64,000 bases of DNA from Rhizophagus irregularis (lineage: Eukaryota > Glomeromycota > Glomeromycetes > Glomerales > Glomeraceae). Positions 33,977 to 47,500 of this stretch are shown here, in pieces. Made by a program: the position numbers and the translations under genes. The notes under the pieces were generated by a model. It saw nothing but the letters and a program-made list of their open reading frames with translations, did no database searches and was not told the origin of the DNA. The stretch covers positions 2,356,001-2,420,000 of the forward strand of contig NC_089430.1 in NCBI RefSeq assembly GCF_026210795.1, in the 5' to 3' direction. How positions within the stretch are numbered: position 1 is the stretch's first letter; each line of letters opens with the position of its first letter.

Positions 33977-35189
33977 GATGTATATGCAAGAAAACAGTAT
34001 AAAATAACAAAGAAACTTGTAAAGTTCAAATAAAAAATCTATATGATCGCTAGTAAAGTATTGGGTCAGTAGTAGTACCCAAAGTAATCAATATAATAAT
34101 GCCTAAAAGTAATTGATATAGTAGTACCCTAAAGTATCCCAGAGTAGTAACTATACAGGAAAGAGTTCGAGAAACGCAAGGGTGAAAACTAGGGTATAGA
34201 TTTAGTAGTATTTACAGGTAGAATAATATATAGGAAAGAAAATAGAAAGTTATGCTTATAGATACTACTAGCGATAGGCAGGAAAGAGATCGGAAAGGCA
34301 AAAAGGTTCAGGAGAATACACTAAAAAAAAGTATAAAAGCTGTAAATTCTGAATCAATTTGGCACTTTGTGCCTCATTCTTGGCAATCAAAAGGGTCATA
34401 GATGGAATTGCGCATCTGGGTCACCAATTCAGCACTTCATACCTCATTATTAGCAATCAAAGAGTAAGTGAATGAATTGCAACACATCTTCAGCAAATAG
34501 ATAGATTGCAAATTCAGCACTTTATGCCTCATCCGGCAATCAAATGGGCATCTCTAAACCTCCAACCAACTGATTTACCAGACTGAACTCTGAATATTCT
34601 TTGAAAGTAACGAGAAAGTTGCAAGAAAGTAACAGGAAAGTGCTAGAAAAGGACCCAGAAAATGCTTATACAGTATATGTAAGGTACCAAGGTGCTTAGC
34701 CAACATAGTAAAGTTTTATGATGTAAGAATTTTATAATGCTTAATTTTAAGAAAATTTTATACTATGTAAGATAATTAAATTGCATATTTTTGGTATTAT
34801 TTTAAAATACTAAGAGTTTTTAGTTGCTTATTTTTCATATTTATATAACTTTTTAAAATATTATATATTGAATTTATAATTAATTTTTATTTTATTTTCA
34901 CTAACGGTAAGTGTTAATTTTGTACTACATTTCACAATTTTATATAAATACATAAACAAAAATTTTTTTTTGATGAAATTTCATTTTTTTTTCAATGTTT
35001 TATTAATTATCTGCCAATAGTATCTTTTTAATTTTTATTAAACTCAGTGTATTATTTTTAATATAAAATTACTATATTATACATGTTTATTTTGTTAAAT
35101 AGTAAAATTACTATAAATATGTTTTACTTTAAATATAATTTCAATACTCACCACTTTGGTTATATCAAATTATCTTTTATGCTTAAGTA
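33977..35189. repeat. Non-coding interval with a 34,350-34,540 short repeat
   Basis: Three degenerate units contain TTCAGCACTTTATGCCTCAT followed by GGCAATCAAA (about 34,365, 34,430 and 34,514). Around 34,060-34,140 TAGTACCC words recur. No gene is seen. Confidence 0.6.
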
Positions 35190-35690
35190 AGTTTGTTCAG
35201 CAAGTTAAATCTACTTGTATTTTAATTTTCATAAGGCTAAGTATGATATTTATATAGAAAAGCATATTTTTTTTAACGGTAATAACTTTTAAATTTTTCA
35301 CTTTTTCGTTTATAACTTCAGAGCGTAATTACACCACTTCAGTCAAATGTAATCGACCTTCTAAATTAATTGAAAGTTGTTCAGCAAGGTCGAAACTACT
35401 TATATATTAATTTTCATGAGTGTGGGTATAATACTTATGGAGAAAAGTGCATTTTTCATAACGGTACTAACTTCCGAATTTTTCATTTCTCCATTTACAA
35501 CTTCAGAGCGTAATTACACCTCTTTGGTCAAATGAAATCGACTTTCTAAATTAATTGAAAATTGTTCAGCAAGGTCGAAACTACCTACATATTAATTTTT
35601 ATGGGTGTAAGTATAATACTTATGGAGAAATTTACATTTTTTGTAATAGTATTAATTTCGAATTTTTCTTTTACTGTTTATTAACTTTAT
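35190..35690. repeat. 185-bp satellite, second locus (about three diverged copies)
   Basis: The same family as at 28,976-30,240, recognised by CAGAGCGTAATTACACC at about 35,319 and 35,504 (185 apart) and by GAAAGTTGTTCAGCAAG words. It lies outside the 7.3 kb element. Confidence 0.8.
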
Positions 35691-35920
35691 TAATTGAATA
35701 TTGTTAATCTATTTGTATATTATGTTTAGTTTAGCTTCACAACATATTTAAAATTGGATTTAATAAAATATATTAATTAATAAATATATTTTATAGATTA
35801 TATGTGTTATAATAAAAATTTAATTAGGTTAGAAGATTGATTTGCTTATTTTTATATAATTTTTAAGGTTAGATATTAACAATGCTTAGCGATTATAGTA
35901 AAAACCTATGCTTAGAGCTA

Positions 35921-36143
35921 TACATGTAGCCGAAACCTCTATGAAGCTGGACAGAGTTTCGGACTTTCAGTAATTTAATTATAATAAATTATTAAAAACT
36001 ATCCAGAAATCCATCCGAAACTCCATAGACTTTATATTATAGTTTCGGCTGGATGTAGAGATTAATTTTTATCATTTTTTAACTTAATTTTTATTTAAAG
36101 ACATGGCCGAAAATCACGTGAAAAGGTTTCGGCTACAAGTATA
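35921..36143. mobile_element. MITE with 10-bp target duplication (Mutator-like)
   Basis: 223 bases with imperfect ends TACATGTAGCCGAAACCT and, inverted, TATACTTGTAGCCGAAACCT. It is flanked by CTTAGAGCTA at 35,911-35,920 and 36,144-36,153. A 9-11 base duplication is typical of the Mutator superfamily. Confidence 0.8.
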
Positions 36144-36153
36144 CTTAGAGCTA

Positions 36154-36660
36154 CTAATAAAAAATATTTTTGGGACCTTACCTATATAAGTATTTTCTGG
36201 GGTCCTGCTAGAAACTGAAGGCGCAGTAAATTTTTATTCAACTTCGGCTTGACCAATACTATTCCACAATTTCGGCCAGAACTTTGGATATAATAATTTG
36301 GCATCCAAGCTGGCATATAAGTAGTCTGAACTGGCAAATTAATAAAACTATACTAGCTTCTTGCCAGTTCCATAGCACTAAGTTAGATTCCAAAAAATTA
36401 TATGTCCAAAAAAATCAGTCAAAGTTGTCTTCATTATAATGCCAGCCAAAATTAGTAATACTATATGGCAAAGGGTGTTCTGGGCTTCTGGTATCAGAAT
36501 GGTATCACGTGACTATGGCGCAATAAGGCACAGTATAAATTCGCTTAATTTCAGCTAACACTATTGACTATTCTATGATTTTGGCCATAATTTTGAATAT
36601 AATAATTTGGCATCCAAGCTGGCATATAAGTAGGATCCCGAGCTATTAGTATATAAGTCA
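36154..36660. repeat. Repeat shared with 41,215-41,850
   Basis: Direct-orientation similarity to the sequence after the transposase gene, e.g. AACTGGCAAATTAATAAAAC and CTTCTTGCCAGTTCCATAGC. The similarity starts upstream at about 35,830, interrupted by the MITE at 35,921. It is probably the 3' remnant of another copy of the same element. 36,661-37,039 holds no other feature. Confidence 0.7.
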
Positions 36661-37039
36661 GGAAATTAGATGCGTAACCAACTTAATACCCTTTTCAGAT
36701 GTAAGATTTTTTATTTGCGTAAAATCGTCAAAATTTTTTAAAAGATCTGATTTTCATTTTGCATAATTTTGACCAAATTTCAAGATAGTAAGAAGTTGAC
36801 GATACTTATTTTTAATATAAATTAGGAAATTTTGTTATATCTTATAGCAGATCAATAGCAGATTAAAACTCACTTATTTTATATAATAACCACGAAATTA
36901 CCATATGACTATTAAAACACAATTCTTTGTTATTTATAAAAAAAAAATTTTTTTTTTGTCCTTTATAGAATATCCATTCTATAAAGAGCTTTTAATGTTT
37001 AAGTGAAAGTACAGTAAAAAAAGACTCTTAAAACACGAA

Positions 37040-40000
37040 TTTTGTGCCCACATTATTCATCCAAAAAAGGTGGTATGCATATGTGGTAAAGTTATTAAGT
37101 TGAACCGAAAATGGAAAGAAGATTATCTAAACCGACATGCTGGAAATTCTGGTTGTAAAGCTAAGGAAGGTCATAGATCAATTTACAATTTCTTTAAATC
37201 TACTAAAATCCAACGTATTGAAAGTTCAGATAATGAATGGGATTCAGATATTTATGACGATATGGATGATGATGATTTGTTGCAAATAGATGAGGCAGAG
37301 GAAGGAGAAATAAATGAAGATGTAGATACCTTGCTTACAGATGATGAATTTTTAAGTGATACAAACAAATCTGAAAAACGTTTAATTTGTAAAGGTCTTC
37401 AATCTGAACAAATTTCTAATTACATAAAACGCACTCCAGCACAATTTGGTAGTTCTCAACGAGTAGAAATTGTTGCATGTGAATTATTTTCTAACAAGTT
37501 TCCTAAAAAGTTTAGCCGAAAGAAACTAAATTATAAATAAAAATGGAAATTAAATCATGCTTTATATGCAAAGTCCACTTGGCAAATTGATCAAAATAGT
37601 AAGTTATTATTGTTATATAAATATTTTTTTAAATTCAAAAAAAAAAACAAAAAACTTTAATTTTTTAAATTTATGTAGGTTGTGCAGTACATGCCAAAAC
37701 ATGTTCAGGATTTGCAGAAAATGGTAACGTTTGTAATGAATGTCGTTATATTCGATCTGATACAAACCTTTGCAATAAAATTGGAAAAAAAATACCATTA
37801 CCAGAGAATGTCAAATTTACGCCCAAATTTTATTGGGAAAATAGTCCTTTAAAATCTCATCTTCAAAATTTTGACCTCCGCGAAATCTGGAATTCACTTA
37901 ATAATGATAATGAAAATAAAAATAATCAAACACCAAATTCTTGGATTATATTGGCTGATAAAGCAATAAATGGAGCATTTAAAGATGCACCAGTTTTTTC
38001 AGGACTTTGCAAAGTAATGAGTGAAGCTGCTGAACGAAAAGCTAAGAATAAAAGTAAGCAAAATATGAAGTACAGTGAAGAATTTACCAGTTTCTTAATC
38101 CTTTTAGGGAATATTAGTTCCAGGGCTTTAGATTTATTTCGTCAAAATTTAGAAGGAAGAGGAATTCAATCATTAAGGTATTATTTATAATATTCATATT
38201 AACTTCTTTAATATAAATATTTTATTCAATTATAAACTGTTTTTTAATTATTAGAAAATTACGCCGTAATAGTGAAGATTATTTAACAGATCTTGATTTA
38301 TATTTTGAAAATGTTGCTCGTTTCAAACAATTACTTGATACAATTAGATATGATGGCCTTATAGCTGCAATGACCGATAATACAAAATTAAAATCACAGT
38401 TGAAATATTCTTCTACTTTTGGTTGTATTATTGGATCAATTTTTTCTAAAGAAGAAACATATGTAAATGTTTATTCTGATATTCCAAAGATAATTAAATC
38501 ATCAAATGGAATTGCTAAAGTTGTTCGTGTATATCTTTTGCAGGTATAATAAATTAATTATATTAATATATATTATACAGTAATTTAAATTCTCAGAAAA
38601 AATGCTAATTTAATTTAATTAATAATTTTAAAAGATACCTTTACCTAAATTTCCACTGGTTGCTATTGCTCTTATTCCTAATAAAGGATCAGATACTGTT
38701 AATGATATTGAAAAGTTACATAGAAAATTGATTGAAGAAATTGCACTGCAACTTCATCTTCATATTTTATCATTAGGTTCTGATGGAGTAATTACAGAAT
38801 TTTAGGCATAACAATCAATTCTTAATACTCAAACTTCAAAAAGACTTATAGTTCGTGAACCTTCTTTGAATATCAATTTTTCATGCCCTATTTTGGATGA
38901 AGTTGGACCTATAATTAGAGTACAAGATCCTAAACATGCCAAGAAAACTGCACGAAATGCAATTATGTCTGGAGCATGTCTGTTAACTTTTGGAACATCA
39001 TCTGCATGATTTCAACATTTTTTACCTCTTATTAATCATCATGATTCAATAATATATAAAAATGATGTTATTAAGTTAGATCGGCAGGATGATGGTGCCG
39101 CGTATAGAACATTCTGTTCATCAAATTTTAAACAATGTCTTGGAAATGATTATAAAGTTGAACAAGATATGGAAGGATTTTCCATATATCTATTTGTAAT
39201 GGATTAATATAAATATTTATTGAAAATAATTCTTGTCTTTAGTATTATTCAGTACTAAATTATATTTTATTTATTTATTTTAATAGGAGAATTAATAGAT
39301 AGTTATCTCAATCGTGATATTGCTCCTATTGAACGTATTCGAATGGCAATGACTACCTATTTTTTCCTTCATTTATGGAAATTTCATATTGAAACTTTAG
39401 TACAAAAGTATCCAGATTTTGTATCGATGTGAACAAATTTTTTAGCTAATCAAAGTTTTGCTATATTTACGTCTCTTGCAGAATCAATAGTTTTATTGGT
39501 AAAAATACATCATGAATTCTATCCACAAATTCCATTATTACCTTGGTTTCATAGTTCTGAACCCTGTGAACATTTCTTTGGTATTGCTCGTCAAATCAAT
39601 GCTGATTTTAACTTTGCTGAATTAATACAAATGGTTCCTAAAATTGCTCAATACAATAATGCTTTATGAAATCAAAAATTAAACTTTAACAAAGAAAAAA
39701 CAGTTAGACAAGGTAATTTTATAATTTAATTAATTAATTATTATTTTTATTACTCATTTATTTTTACATTTAATTTATAAATAACTATTTTCCAATAGGG
39801 TATCTTTTTGATTATAATGAAGGCTAATTAAACGATTTGTCTTTAGAAAAATTAAGATTATGGCCCACAGACGAACAAATTATGCAAACTATTCATCATT
39901 CTCATCGATTGGCACTTGAACTTACAAAATTTCTTGGCATGATCCAACCTGCAAATCCTGAAAACTTATCTATTGATATAAATAATTCACTTATTACGAT

Positions 40001-41189
40001 TGGCTCACATGAAAATGAAGTTTCAATGTCATATACATATAATGAAACAGATCCATCCTCAAATAGACATAATATTCAAGACATTCAAGAAAATGATGAT
40101 GACATATCTTCTTCAATAAATATTGCATCAAGAGAAATAGGTTGAAATAGTAATAATTTGGATGATAATATTGATTCCTCCCCTATTAACATATTTCAGA
40201 GTGGTCAAACGCAACTCAATATTATTGATGAATTTTCAGTTTTAAATAATGGTGATAGTGGTAAGTATTAGATATTTATATTTTAAAGTATTTACAATTT
40301 TAAACTAAAAATTATGACAGTTAATTTAGATTATCAGTACTTTCCAGAAAATACTTTTGAATTTGAAGCTTTACTTAATCAACGTAAATCACATGATGCA
40401 TATTGTTCAAAACCTCTTAAACGAAAATTTAAAATAAAAGCATCAAATTCAATTAGATTGGATGCATCAAACTCTATTCAACCTAATAAAGCTAGCCATT
40501 TCATTGCATACTTTACAAAGAATAAAAATCCTGAACAGCAATTTATTAAACAAAGAGAAAAAAGATGGAAAGAGAATCGTAAAAATATATCTTTAACACT
40601 AGCGCAATTATATACAGAAGAGATAAAAAAATCAAGACAAAAACAGAAGTCAAATAAAAGAAATATTCAATTGGAATTAATTCCAAGTAAATATATTTAT
40701 TTTTATTTAATAAATTTTTTTGTAATTATAATATCATTGAATTTAACTAATTAATTATTTTAACATGTAGTTCCCAATATTGAAAATGCAAATATATTCA
40801 AGGAATTTCCGCTATTGAAGGGTGATTATGTTTTTGTTCTATATGGCGAAACTATGTGTATAGGAAAGGTTGTAGCAATATATTTTGAGGGTTACAATAA
40901 CCATTGTTATATAGATGAACCTATTACAAATTTAAATGATATTTCTTATATTTCATTATATGTTTATTTACCTATTCATCTTGATCTGTTTAGTGACATT
41001 TTGAAAAAGGGTTGTAATCTTTTAACGCATCATTTAGCATCTAATATCATTTATCATTTTGGTAAATCAGGAGTATCAATTGATGGAAATATTTTAAAAT
41101 TATTAGGTAATGAAAAAAAATATTATTTTGATTATTTTGGCTGTAAGGATATTATTCAAAAGATATATGATGTTTTGGGAGGAAGATAA
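37040..41189 (+). pseudogene. Decayed multi-exon DNA transposase (RNase H-fold, possibly P-element/THAP9-like)
   Basis: About seven exons separated by short GT-AG introns (e.g. 37,597-37,678, about 38,178-38,253, 38,547-38,633) read as one protein of about 1,100 residues. The N-terminus has a BED-like finger (CICG...LNRHAGNSGC), then an acidic stretch and a second Cys cluster (NVCNEC). Candidate catalytic blocks are LGSDGVI, DPKHAKKTARN and SEPCEHFFGIARQ, similar in layout to P-element/THAP9 transposases; this assignment is tentative. In-frame stops: TAA 37,538, TAG 38,803, TAA 38,809, TGA 39,007, TGA 39,430, TGA 39,667, TAA 39,825 and TGA 40,143. The last exon (40,815-41,189) is intact. It cannot be active. 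Confidence 0.55.
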
Positions 41190-41214
41190 ATGATCATTTT
41201 GCTTATTTTAGATA

Positions 41215-41850
41215 AAATTTTAAAGTTAGGTTCTTAGAATGCGTATTAATAATAATAAAAACCTATATGTAGAGCTAATATAAAAAAATTTTAGTTTCAC
41301 CTGACCTATATATGTATAGCTCGGGGTCCTATATAAGTGGTCTGAAACTGGCAAATTAATAAAACTATACTAGCTTCTTGCCAGTTCCATAGCGCCAAGT
41401 TAGATTCCAAAAAATTATATGTCCAAAAAAATCGGTCAGAGTTAGCTTCATTATAATGCCAGCCAAAATTAGTAATACTATATAGCAGAGGGTGTTCTGG
41501 ACTTCTGGTATCAGAATGGTATCACATGACTATGGCACAATAATTTTGGCCAGAACTTTGGATATAATAACTTAGCATCCAAACTGGCATAGAAGTGGCA
41601 TGAAACTGGCAAACTAATAAAACCACTCTAGCTTCCTGCCAGTTCCATAACAGCTCTACAGTAGTTCCAGGATACTACCAAGTCACCATCATGACGTCAA
41701 GCTGGATCCTCAAATCATGTGCTCTAAAGATCGGCCAGAATTATGGCATAATGTCAGCCAAAATTAATCGCAAATCTACTGCGCCACCTGACCCAATTTT
41801 TTTTTTACGCATTTTAACAGGCAACCAAATAGGCGCACAGTTCATCTATA
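41215..41850. repeat. Repeat after the transposase gene, shared with 35,830-36,660
   Basis: The direct-orientation copy of the upstream repeat begins right after the transposase stop (TTTGCTTATTTTAGATAAAATT), so it is probably the element's 3' region. It also has internal duplication: CTGGCAAA...TAATAAAAC and CTGCCAGTTCCATA occur twice, at about 41,345 and 41,605. Confidence 0.7.
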
Positions 41851-41929
41851 TTTACTAACCAACTGGTCATAGAGAGGGAAAACAGACCCCATCTTTAGGA
41901 TACATAAATTAATAGATTATCAGTTATAA

Positions 41930-42115
41930 CATCCTAGGACATATTAATCAATAAACTATAATTTCCTAGGACATATTAATCAATAAACTATAACATCCTA
42001 TGACATTAATTAATAAACTATATTGTCCTAGGACATATTAGTCTGGAACAAGTAGTATGTCCTAAGACATATTAATATATTAATAATATATTAATATGTC
42101 TTAGGACATACTACT
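41930..42115. repeat. Tandem repeat ending in a 65-bp palindrome
   Basis: About four units with TCCTAGGACATATTAATCAA precede a near-perfect palindrome at about 42,049-42,113. Its arms are AGTAGTATGTCCTAAGACAT and its inverse, with a TATTAATA-rich centre. Confidence 0.85.
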
Positions 42116-42372
42116 CAAGAAACAGAGTATTTAAAATTCCACACGTTTCTCCATAAAATTCTAACGGAAGTCTTACACCAAAGTCGATTAACTAACAGAC
42201 ATGAATGTAAAGAAATCTTATCATCTTCTAAGTATTCAAAGATCTCATTTAAGCAATCACTTATGACATTTTTTTTTTCAGAAATGTGGGACCGTACGGT
42301 CAATTTTATTTTGAAATGTCCGCTTTGTAACAATTTATCATATGACTTTATGAAGTTTTTCCGGAAAATCAT
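42115..42372 (-). pseudogene. F-box protein N-terminal fragment
   Basis: F-box proteins recruit targets to SCF ubiquitin ligases. The 85-residue frame contains a clear F-box: DCLNEIFEYLEDD, then LHSCLLVNRLWC and SVRILWRNVW (residues about 39-80), in the form common in arbuscular mycorrhizal fungi. The usual long leucine-rich-repeat body of several hundred residues is missing. The frame ends right at the palindrome at 42,049-42,113, so the gene was truncated there. The start at 42,372 is uncertain, because about 35 residues before the box do not look conserved. Confidence 0.7.
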
Positions 42373-42479
42373 GAGATACGTGCTAATACACTACAAAGAT
42401 TTAGGTGTAACAATAATACCTGTAAGTAGTAATTTCATTCTTTTTACGATCGCTTTATATGATTTAACTTGTTAATTTA

Positions 42480-44519
42480 TTTGGTCCTTTGTTAAATGCC
42501 TTTTTTTTCATAACAATTCAATCTTTTTTAATATTGATATTGTTGTTTATAGATTATCACTTAAATCACATAGCATTTATGTACAGTATCTATTTATAAT
42601 TCAGATTTATTATTAACAACAACTTAAAAAGTCATTGGATTTACTATATATATCGTACTCAGTTACGTACGCCAAATTTTAATTTAAACAAAATATCCGA
42701 GAATTAAATAATTTGTTTGATCAACGAGCAATAAAATTACTTTAAATATTATAATCATTAATCATTACATGATTTTTTAGTAACAATTAAAACAGCATTA
42801 TTGACAATAAATGCGATAAATCTATTGTGTAAATTTATACATCAGCAATGATGATTCCACGATGCAATTCTTGCTGATATTTTAAGATATGACGCGTTAT
42901 TATAATATACTTGCTCGTGATTCATTAGATAATTAACTACTTCAGTTTATTTAGTGGATTCAAGATTCTGCGAATTGTCAGACTCGTAATTTTTAGACCA
43001 ATCATCAATGATTGATTATTTGATTTTGGTGCTAGTTCTTTTAGACTTATAAATGTGATGCTTGTTCTTTGTCATAAATTTTTTTGTAGCTATTCCTTTC
43101 TTTCCACATACTGGTCAGGCAGCATTATTTTATATCAAAGTAACAAAAGACAGGATCATTAGGAATTATTTCGGAATATTTTACAAAGCTGAAAGATTAC
43201 AGAAAAACACTTTATTAATAATCCCTTATGAAGAGCTCTATTTAAATTTGAAAACTACTCAATTCAATAGCAGTATTACAAGCTTATTATCAAACAGAAA
43301 AATGAATTAAAAATCATTTACTAACATTTAACAATAATGAAGATTTACAATTGTGACTTATTGTATAGTGAAAATGAGTATTTATATATTCAGATATCAA
43401 TCATGAACAAAAAAAAAAAGAAAAAAGAATTATTTTAGTTTGATGAAAGTAGCAGATCACGATAATTTAAAGAAATGATAATAAGTTATAATAAGGATAT
43501 ACTGTGTAAATATGAATTATACTGATAATAATGAATTAGTGTTTATTAGTTTTTAAATAAAAAATTTAATTCTAATAAAACAAATTAAAATATTTTTTTT
43601 TATGTTAAACAATAATAATAATAATAATAATCATCTGAATTAAACTTACTAAGTCATTCAATTGAGGGTTAAATTTTACGTATTATTAATAATTCAGCTA
43701 TTTTTAACGTTCTTAATGATATGTAGATCCCTCGCTCGCATCATCATAGATATCTCTGCGATGGATCATCTTCTCTCCGCATCATTTTAGATCTCTCGCT
43801 CGCATCATCTCAGATACCTCTGCGAGAAATCTAATTTCGCTTTAAAGATTTAATCCTTTTGGCCGTTAATAATCTTATTTCTTTTCTGAACATCACAGAT
43901 TCTACCAATCTATCAAATTCTACTTTTGATTCTGACTCATTAGATTCTACCATAAATATATTTGCAACTGTCCAAATCCATAAAAATTATTTTAAATCCA
44001 AAAAAAAAATAAAAAATAAAAAAAAATAAAAAAATGTTTTTTAACCCCAAAAATAAAAATAATTTTTTTTTTAATTACCTGATTTACCTCTATAGCTTCA
44101 ATTCGGTGGTGTTTTTTTTTGAATTGTCTGACATAATAAATTCATGAGCACAAATTTGGTATATAAGATTTTATCAATAATTCAATAATTGAATTATAAT
44201 ATATTGCTATCTGAAAATAATATTTCTTTAAAATTGATAAGGAATAAATAACCAACCCTATATATCCAAGAAATTGATAAAATATCTGATGAACTAAAAG
44301 ATGCAATACATTTATCCCCTCCAAACTTCACAACCAAGATGTGCAATTTACTAGTAAATAAGAGACAAAATTTATATATTTATTAATAGATAATAATAGA
44401 ATTGACATAAAAAATATGAATACTACTAACACGCAAATAGGTAGTCGGTCGTGAAGTATACTAAAAAAAAAAAAAATTATAAAAAGTGGTATGTATCAGA
44501 ATAATTGTGTAAATTCAGA
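42480..44519. other. AT-rich interval without a gene
   Basis: No supported gene. It contains an AAT microsatellite (43,611-43,633), a TCTCTGCGA/CGCATCAT short repeat (about 43,728-43,830) and A- and T-runs near 44,000-44,070. An 82-codon frame at 43,062-43,310 is unassigned and weak. Confidence 0.5.
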
Positions 44520-47500
44520 TGACTCCTATACCGGCTGGACAATTTGTGTCCGCATAAGCTTGTCCCCCACTTTGATGAATTATTATTACAGCTTCATTTT
44601 CAAAAAACGCCAAATATTTGAAGACAAGTAACCAAACGGTGTAAAATCCGTCTATATATTTTGCAGCTTTCCAGACCTTTAAACATCAAGATTACTGTCT
44701 CTCATTTAACAGGTACAGCTTCCATCCCTGTATTACTTCCTTGATTTATGATATGCTTCAATAATACATAATCCTGCATATTTTCCTTGAGCTTCAGAAT
44801 ATTGTAAAGAAATGTCATCAAATCCCGTTATAACGGAATCATCATTATCACCGATCTCTCAAATTTAAATAAAAATTGAGCCGGTTTCTCCAATATCTTC
44901 AATCGAAATTTATCAACTAACATTCCAAACGCTCAACCAATTTCTACATTAAATATAACTGATTACGGTCTTGCTCAACAGCTCAAGTTCCTAAAAATTT
45001 GTTCGGCCATTAACATACTTAACGTAAATATATCTCATTGATTAAAATTAACTTTAATTAAAATTTTGTATCGTTTTTCGAGTCACATTATTGAGATTAT
45101 CTTTAATAGCATAAAGTTTCATAGTGCAACTACCTAAAGGTATCATATAATGAGCTAACGAAAGATCTCTTAATCAATTGGTATAAGTATCAACATTTTT
45201 TTCTGTAAAATAAGAATTAAACACTTGACAATGATTTGATTTTAGTGACTTGATATTGCTTTCGAATGGTATCGTCAACGCTTCCTTCAATATGAACATC
45301 CAATGTATCAAAGAGTGTTTGAATATTCATCTTTTTAATTTTTCCGTTAATGCACTGGGTAAATTATGGATATGTTTGAAAATGGCTATCCACTTTTCTA
45401 TTATAAGAAAATATGATCAAATTTCGTCTTAAAAATTTAGTTCTTAAGATACCTCTGGTCCATGACATACAATAGCAGCCATATTAGCCAAGAGCGCTTG
45501 TGAAGTATCCCTCATTTAATATGTTGTTTGGTTTGTAACGGCAATGTAAGTCTTATTTCCAAATGCATTCCAACTAATCAAGCAAAAAATGCAGCGTGTG
45601 GGCCGTCATAACCTAACACCAAAACGCCGAATATTGCCTGGCAATAGCGTTCCACTTTCCAAGTTATGCTAATAAAGTTAATGCCATCAAATCAATTGCA
45701 CAAACTACTTTGCCACATAAGAAATAAATTTTAGCGGAATGTCAGAATAGTGGGTACTAAATAATATTAAATATGATAATTGAATAATGAAATTGCCTGA
45801 ATAACACACAAGCTAAACCATTTTATGTTTGTGCCTCCTACTACTACATAAATCCTAAATTCTTCGAAACGTGTCTGAAGACGTGCAATAGTTTAAGATG
45901 ACACATTTCATTCACAACCAAAAGTGTTTCTTTGCAGGAAAAAATCGGTATGGCTTCCACATCAGCAATCATTGGCGAGATCCATGCAAGTGAGGTTTAA
46001 AAGTTCAGAAATGATTTCAATTACCTAAAAGATTCATAATAATAATTAATTTGACCTGGATAATTTTAGTATAAATCATTAACGAATCAACCTTAGATTC
46101 TATTTTTGATTCTTTACTTGCATCTCACTTCCTGACCGATGAAAGTCACTTCTTTCGCGCGAAATTCTGAACTGTTTTTTTCTTTAACACTTATAAGCAT
46201 TGCTAGCATCAGATGATCCATTATGCTTTCGAAGAAAATCATATTTTAATGGAGTCGATGAAATTTTCATAATGTTCATTATACCCTTTGAATCCAAATT
46301 TTAATTTCTGTACTGAAGTATTATAAGTCGTGTTGTAATAGTACAAATCCGCCTCGATAAAAGGGCTCGATATAAACATGTGTGTCGAATTTTATGGAAC
46401 GTAATTGAGATATCTCAATACTTTTGAAATCGAAAGCTCACTTTTTCTAAAGTTAAATAGTATTAATTATAATTAATTTCGTTATTTAACTAAACGAACC
46501 CTTAAATTACAAAAAACTATTTGAACTTCTGAGAAGGTGAAATTTTATCAAGTTTAAAACATCATCAATTTATACCAGATGAAAGAATCGACAAAATTCT
46601 TTCTTTATTTGGAAATATCAAATCTTATTGATCAATAAAATTTAAATTAACCGATCCATGTAAAACAACCACGAGAGCTGTAAATACGAAAGCAAGTCAA
46701 CTTGAAATTATAATACAAGTTTTCCTATTTATCTTCACAATAAACGGGGGCTTCTACATTACGGCTATGGCAAAGTTTTGGAATTATTTCACTTCTCGTT
46801 CACAGACATTAGCAACATTCAAAATAAAGTACATCTTTAACAGCAAGAAAATTTATTGGTTAATTTAACAATTTGAAACTTGCAACACCACAAGGATTTC
46901 CTAAAAATTATGAATAGGCTTTCCGATATACTTTGCTCGGCCATAGTCGAGTTTATGAATATCTTTGCTTCTATATGAATTCTAACACCGAATTAAGAAT
47001 CAAGATGTATATTTTGGATTGTTATTCTATTAAATCCAAGGGTAATTCGTGATCAATTTGCACCTATCAGATAAAATTATTCCGCGTTAACCAAATTAAT
47101 GTTGACGTCTCGGATTATACTCTTGATTAAGTAAAAACATGAAAGAAAGTATTACTTGTAATACAAATGGTTTTAGCATCTGTAAAAGTTGAAGATTTTT
47201 AGAAAAATTTTTATATTGCAACTAACTCCACAAAGAGAGATACAAATTGTTTTGCTGGGAGATTAGCTAAAATAAGAGCTGAATGATAATATTAGTCAAA
47301 ATGGAAAGCTATAGTCATACTTTTCTCATAAGATGACGAAAACCCAAGCATGAGATACGTAAAAAATTTATAGATTTGTTTCAATAATTAATTTATATTG
47401 TTCATATACGTATTTCTGTGGATCATATGAAAAGGCTGACAGACAGTTGTATAAAAGAACAAGACGTTTATGCATGGGATCGTTATTACAAATTTCATCA

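Noticed and set aside
22431..40145. Reassigned genetic code with TGA read as Trp
   Set aside because: The intact host genes (ARP6, MAP kinase, palmitoyltransferase) need no TGA readthrough, and the decayed elements also contain TAA, TAG and frameshifts.
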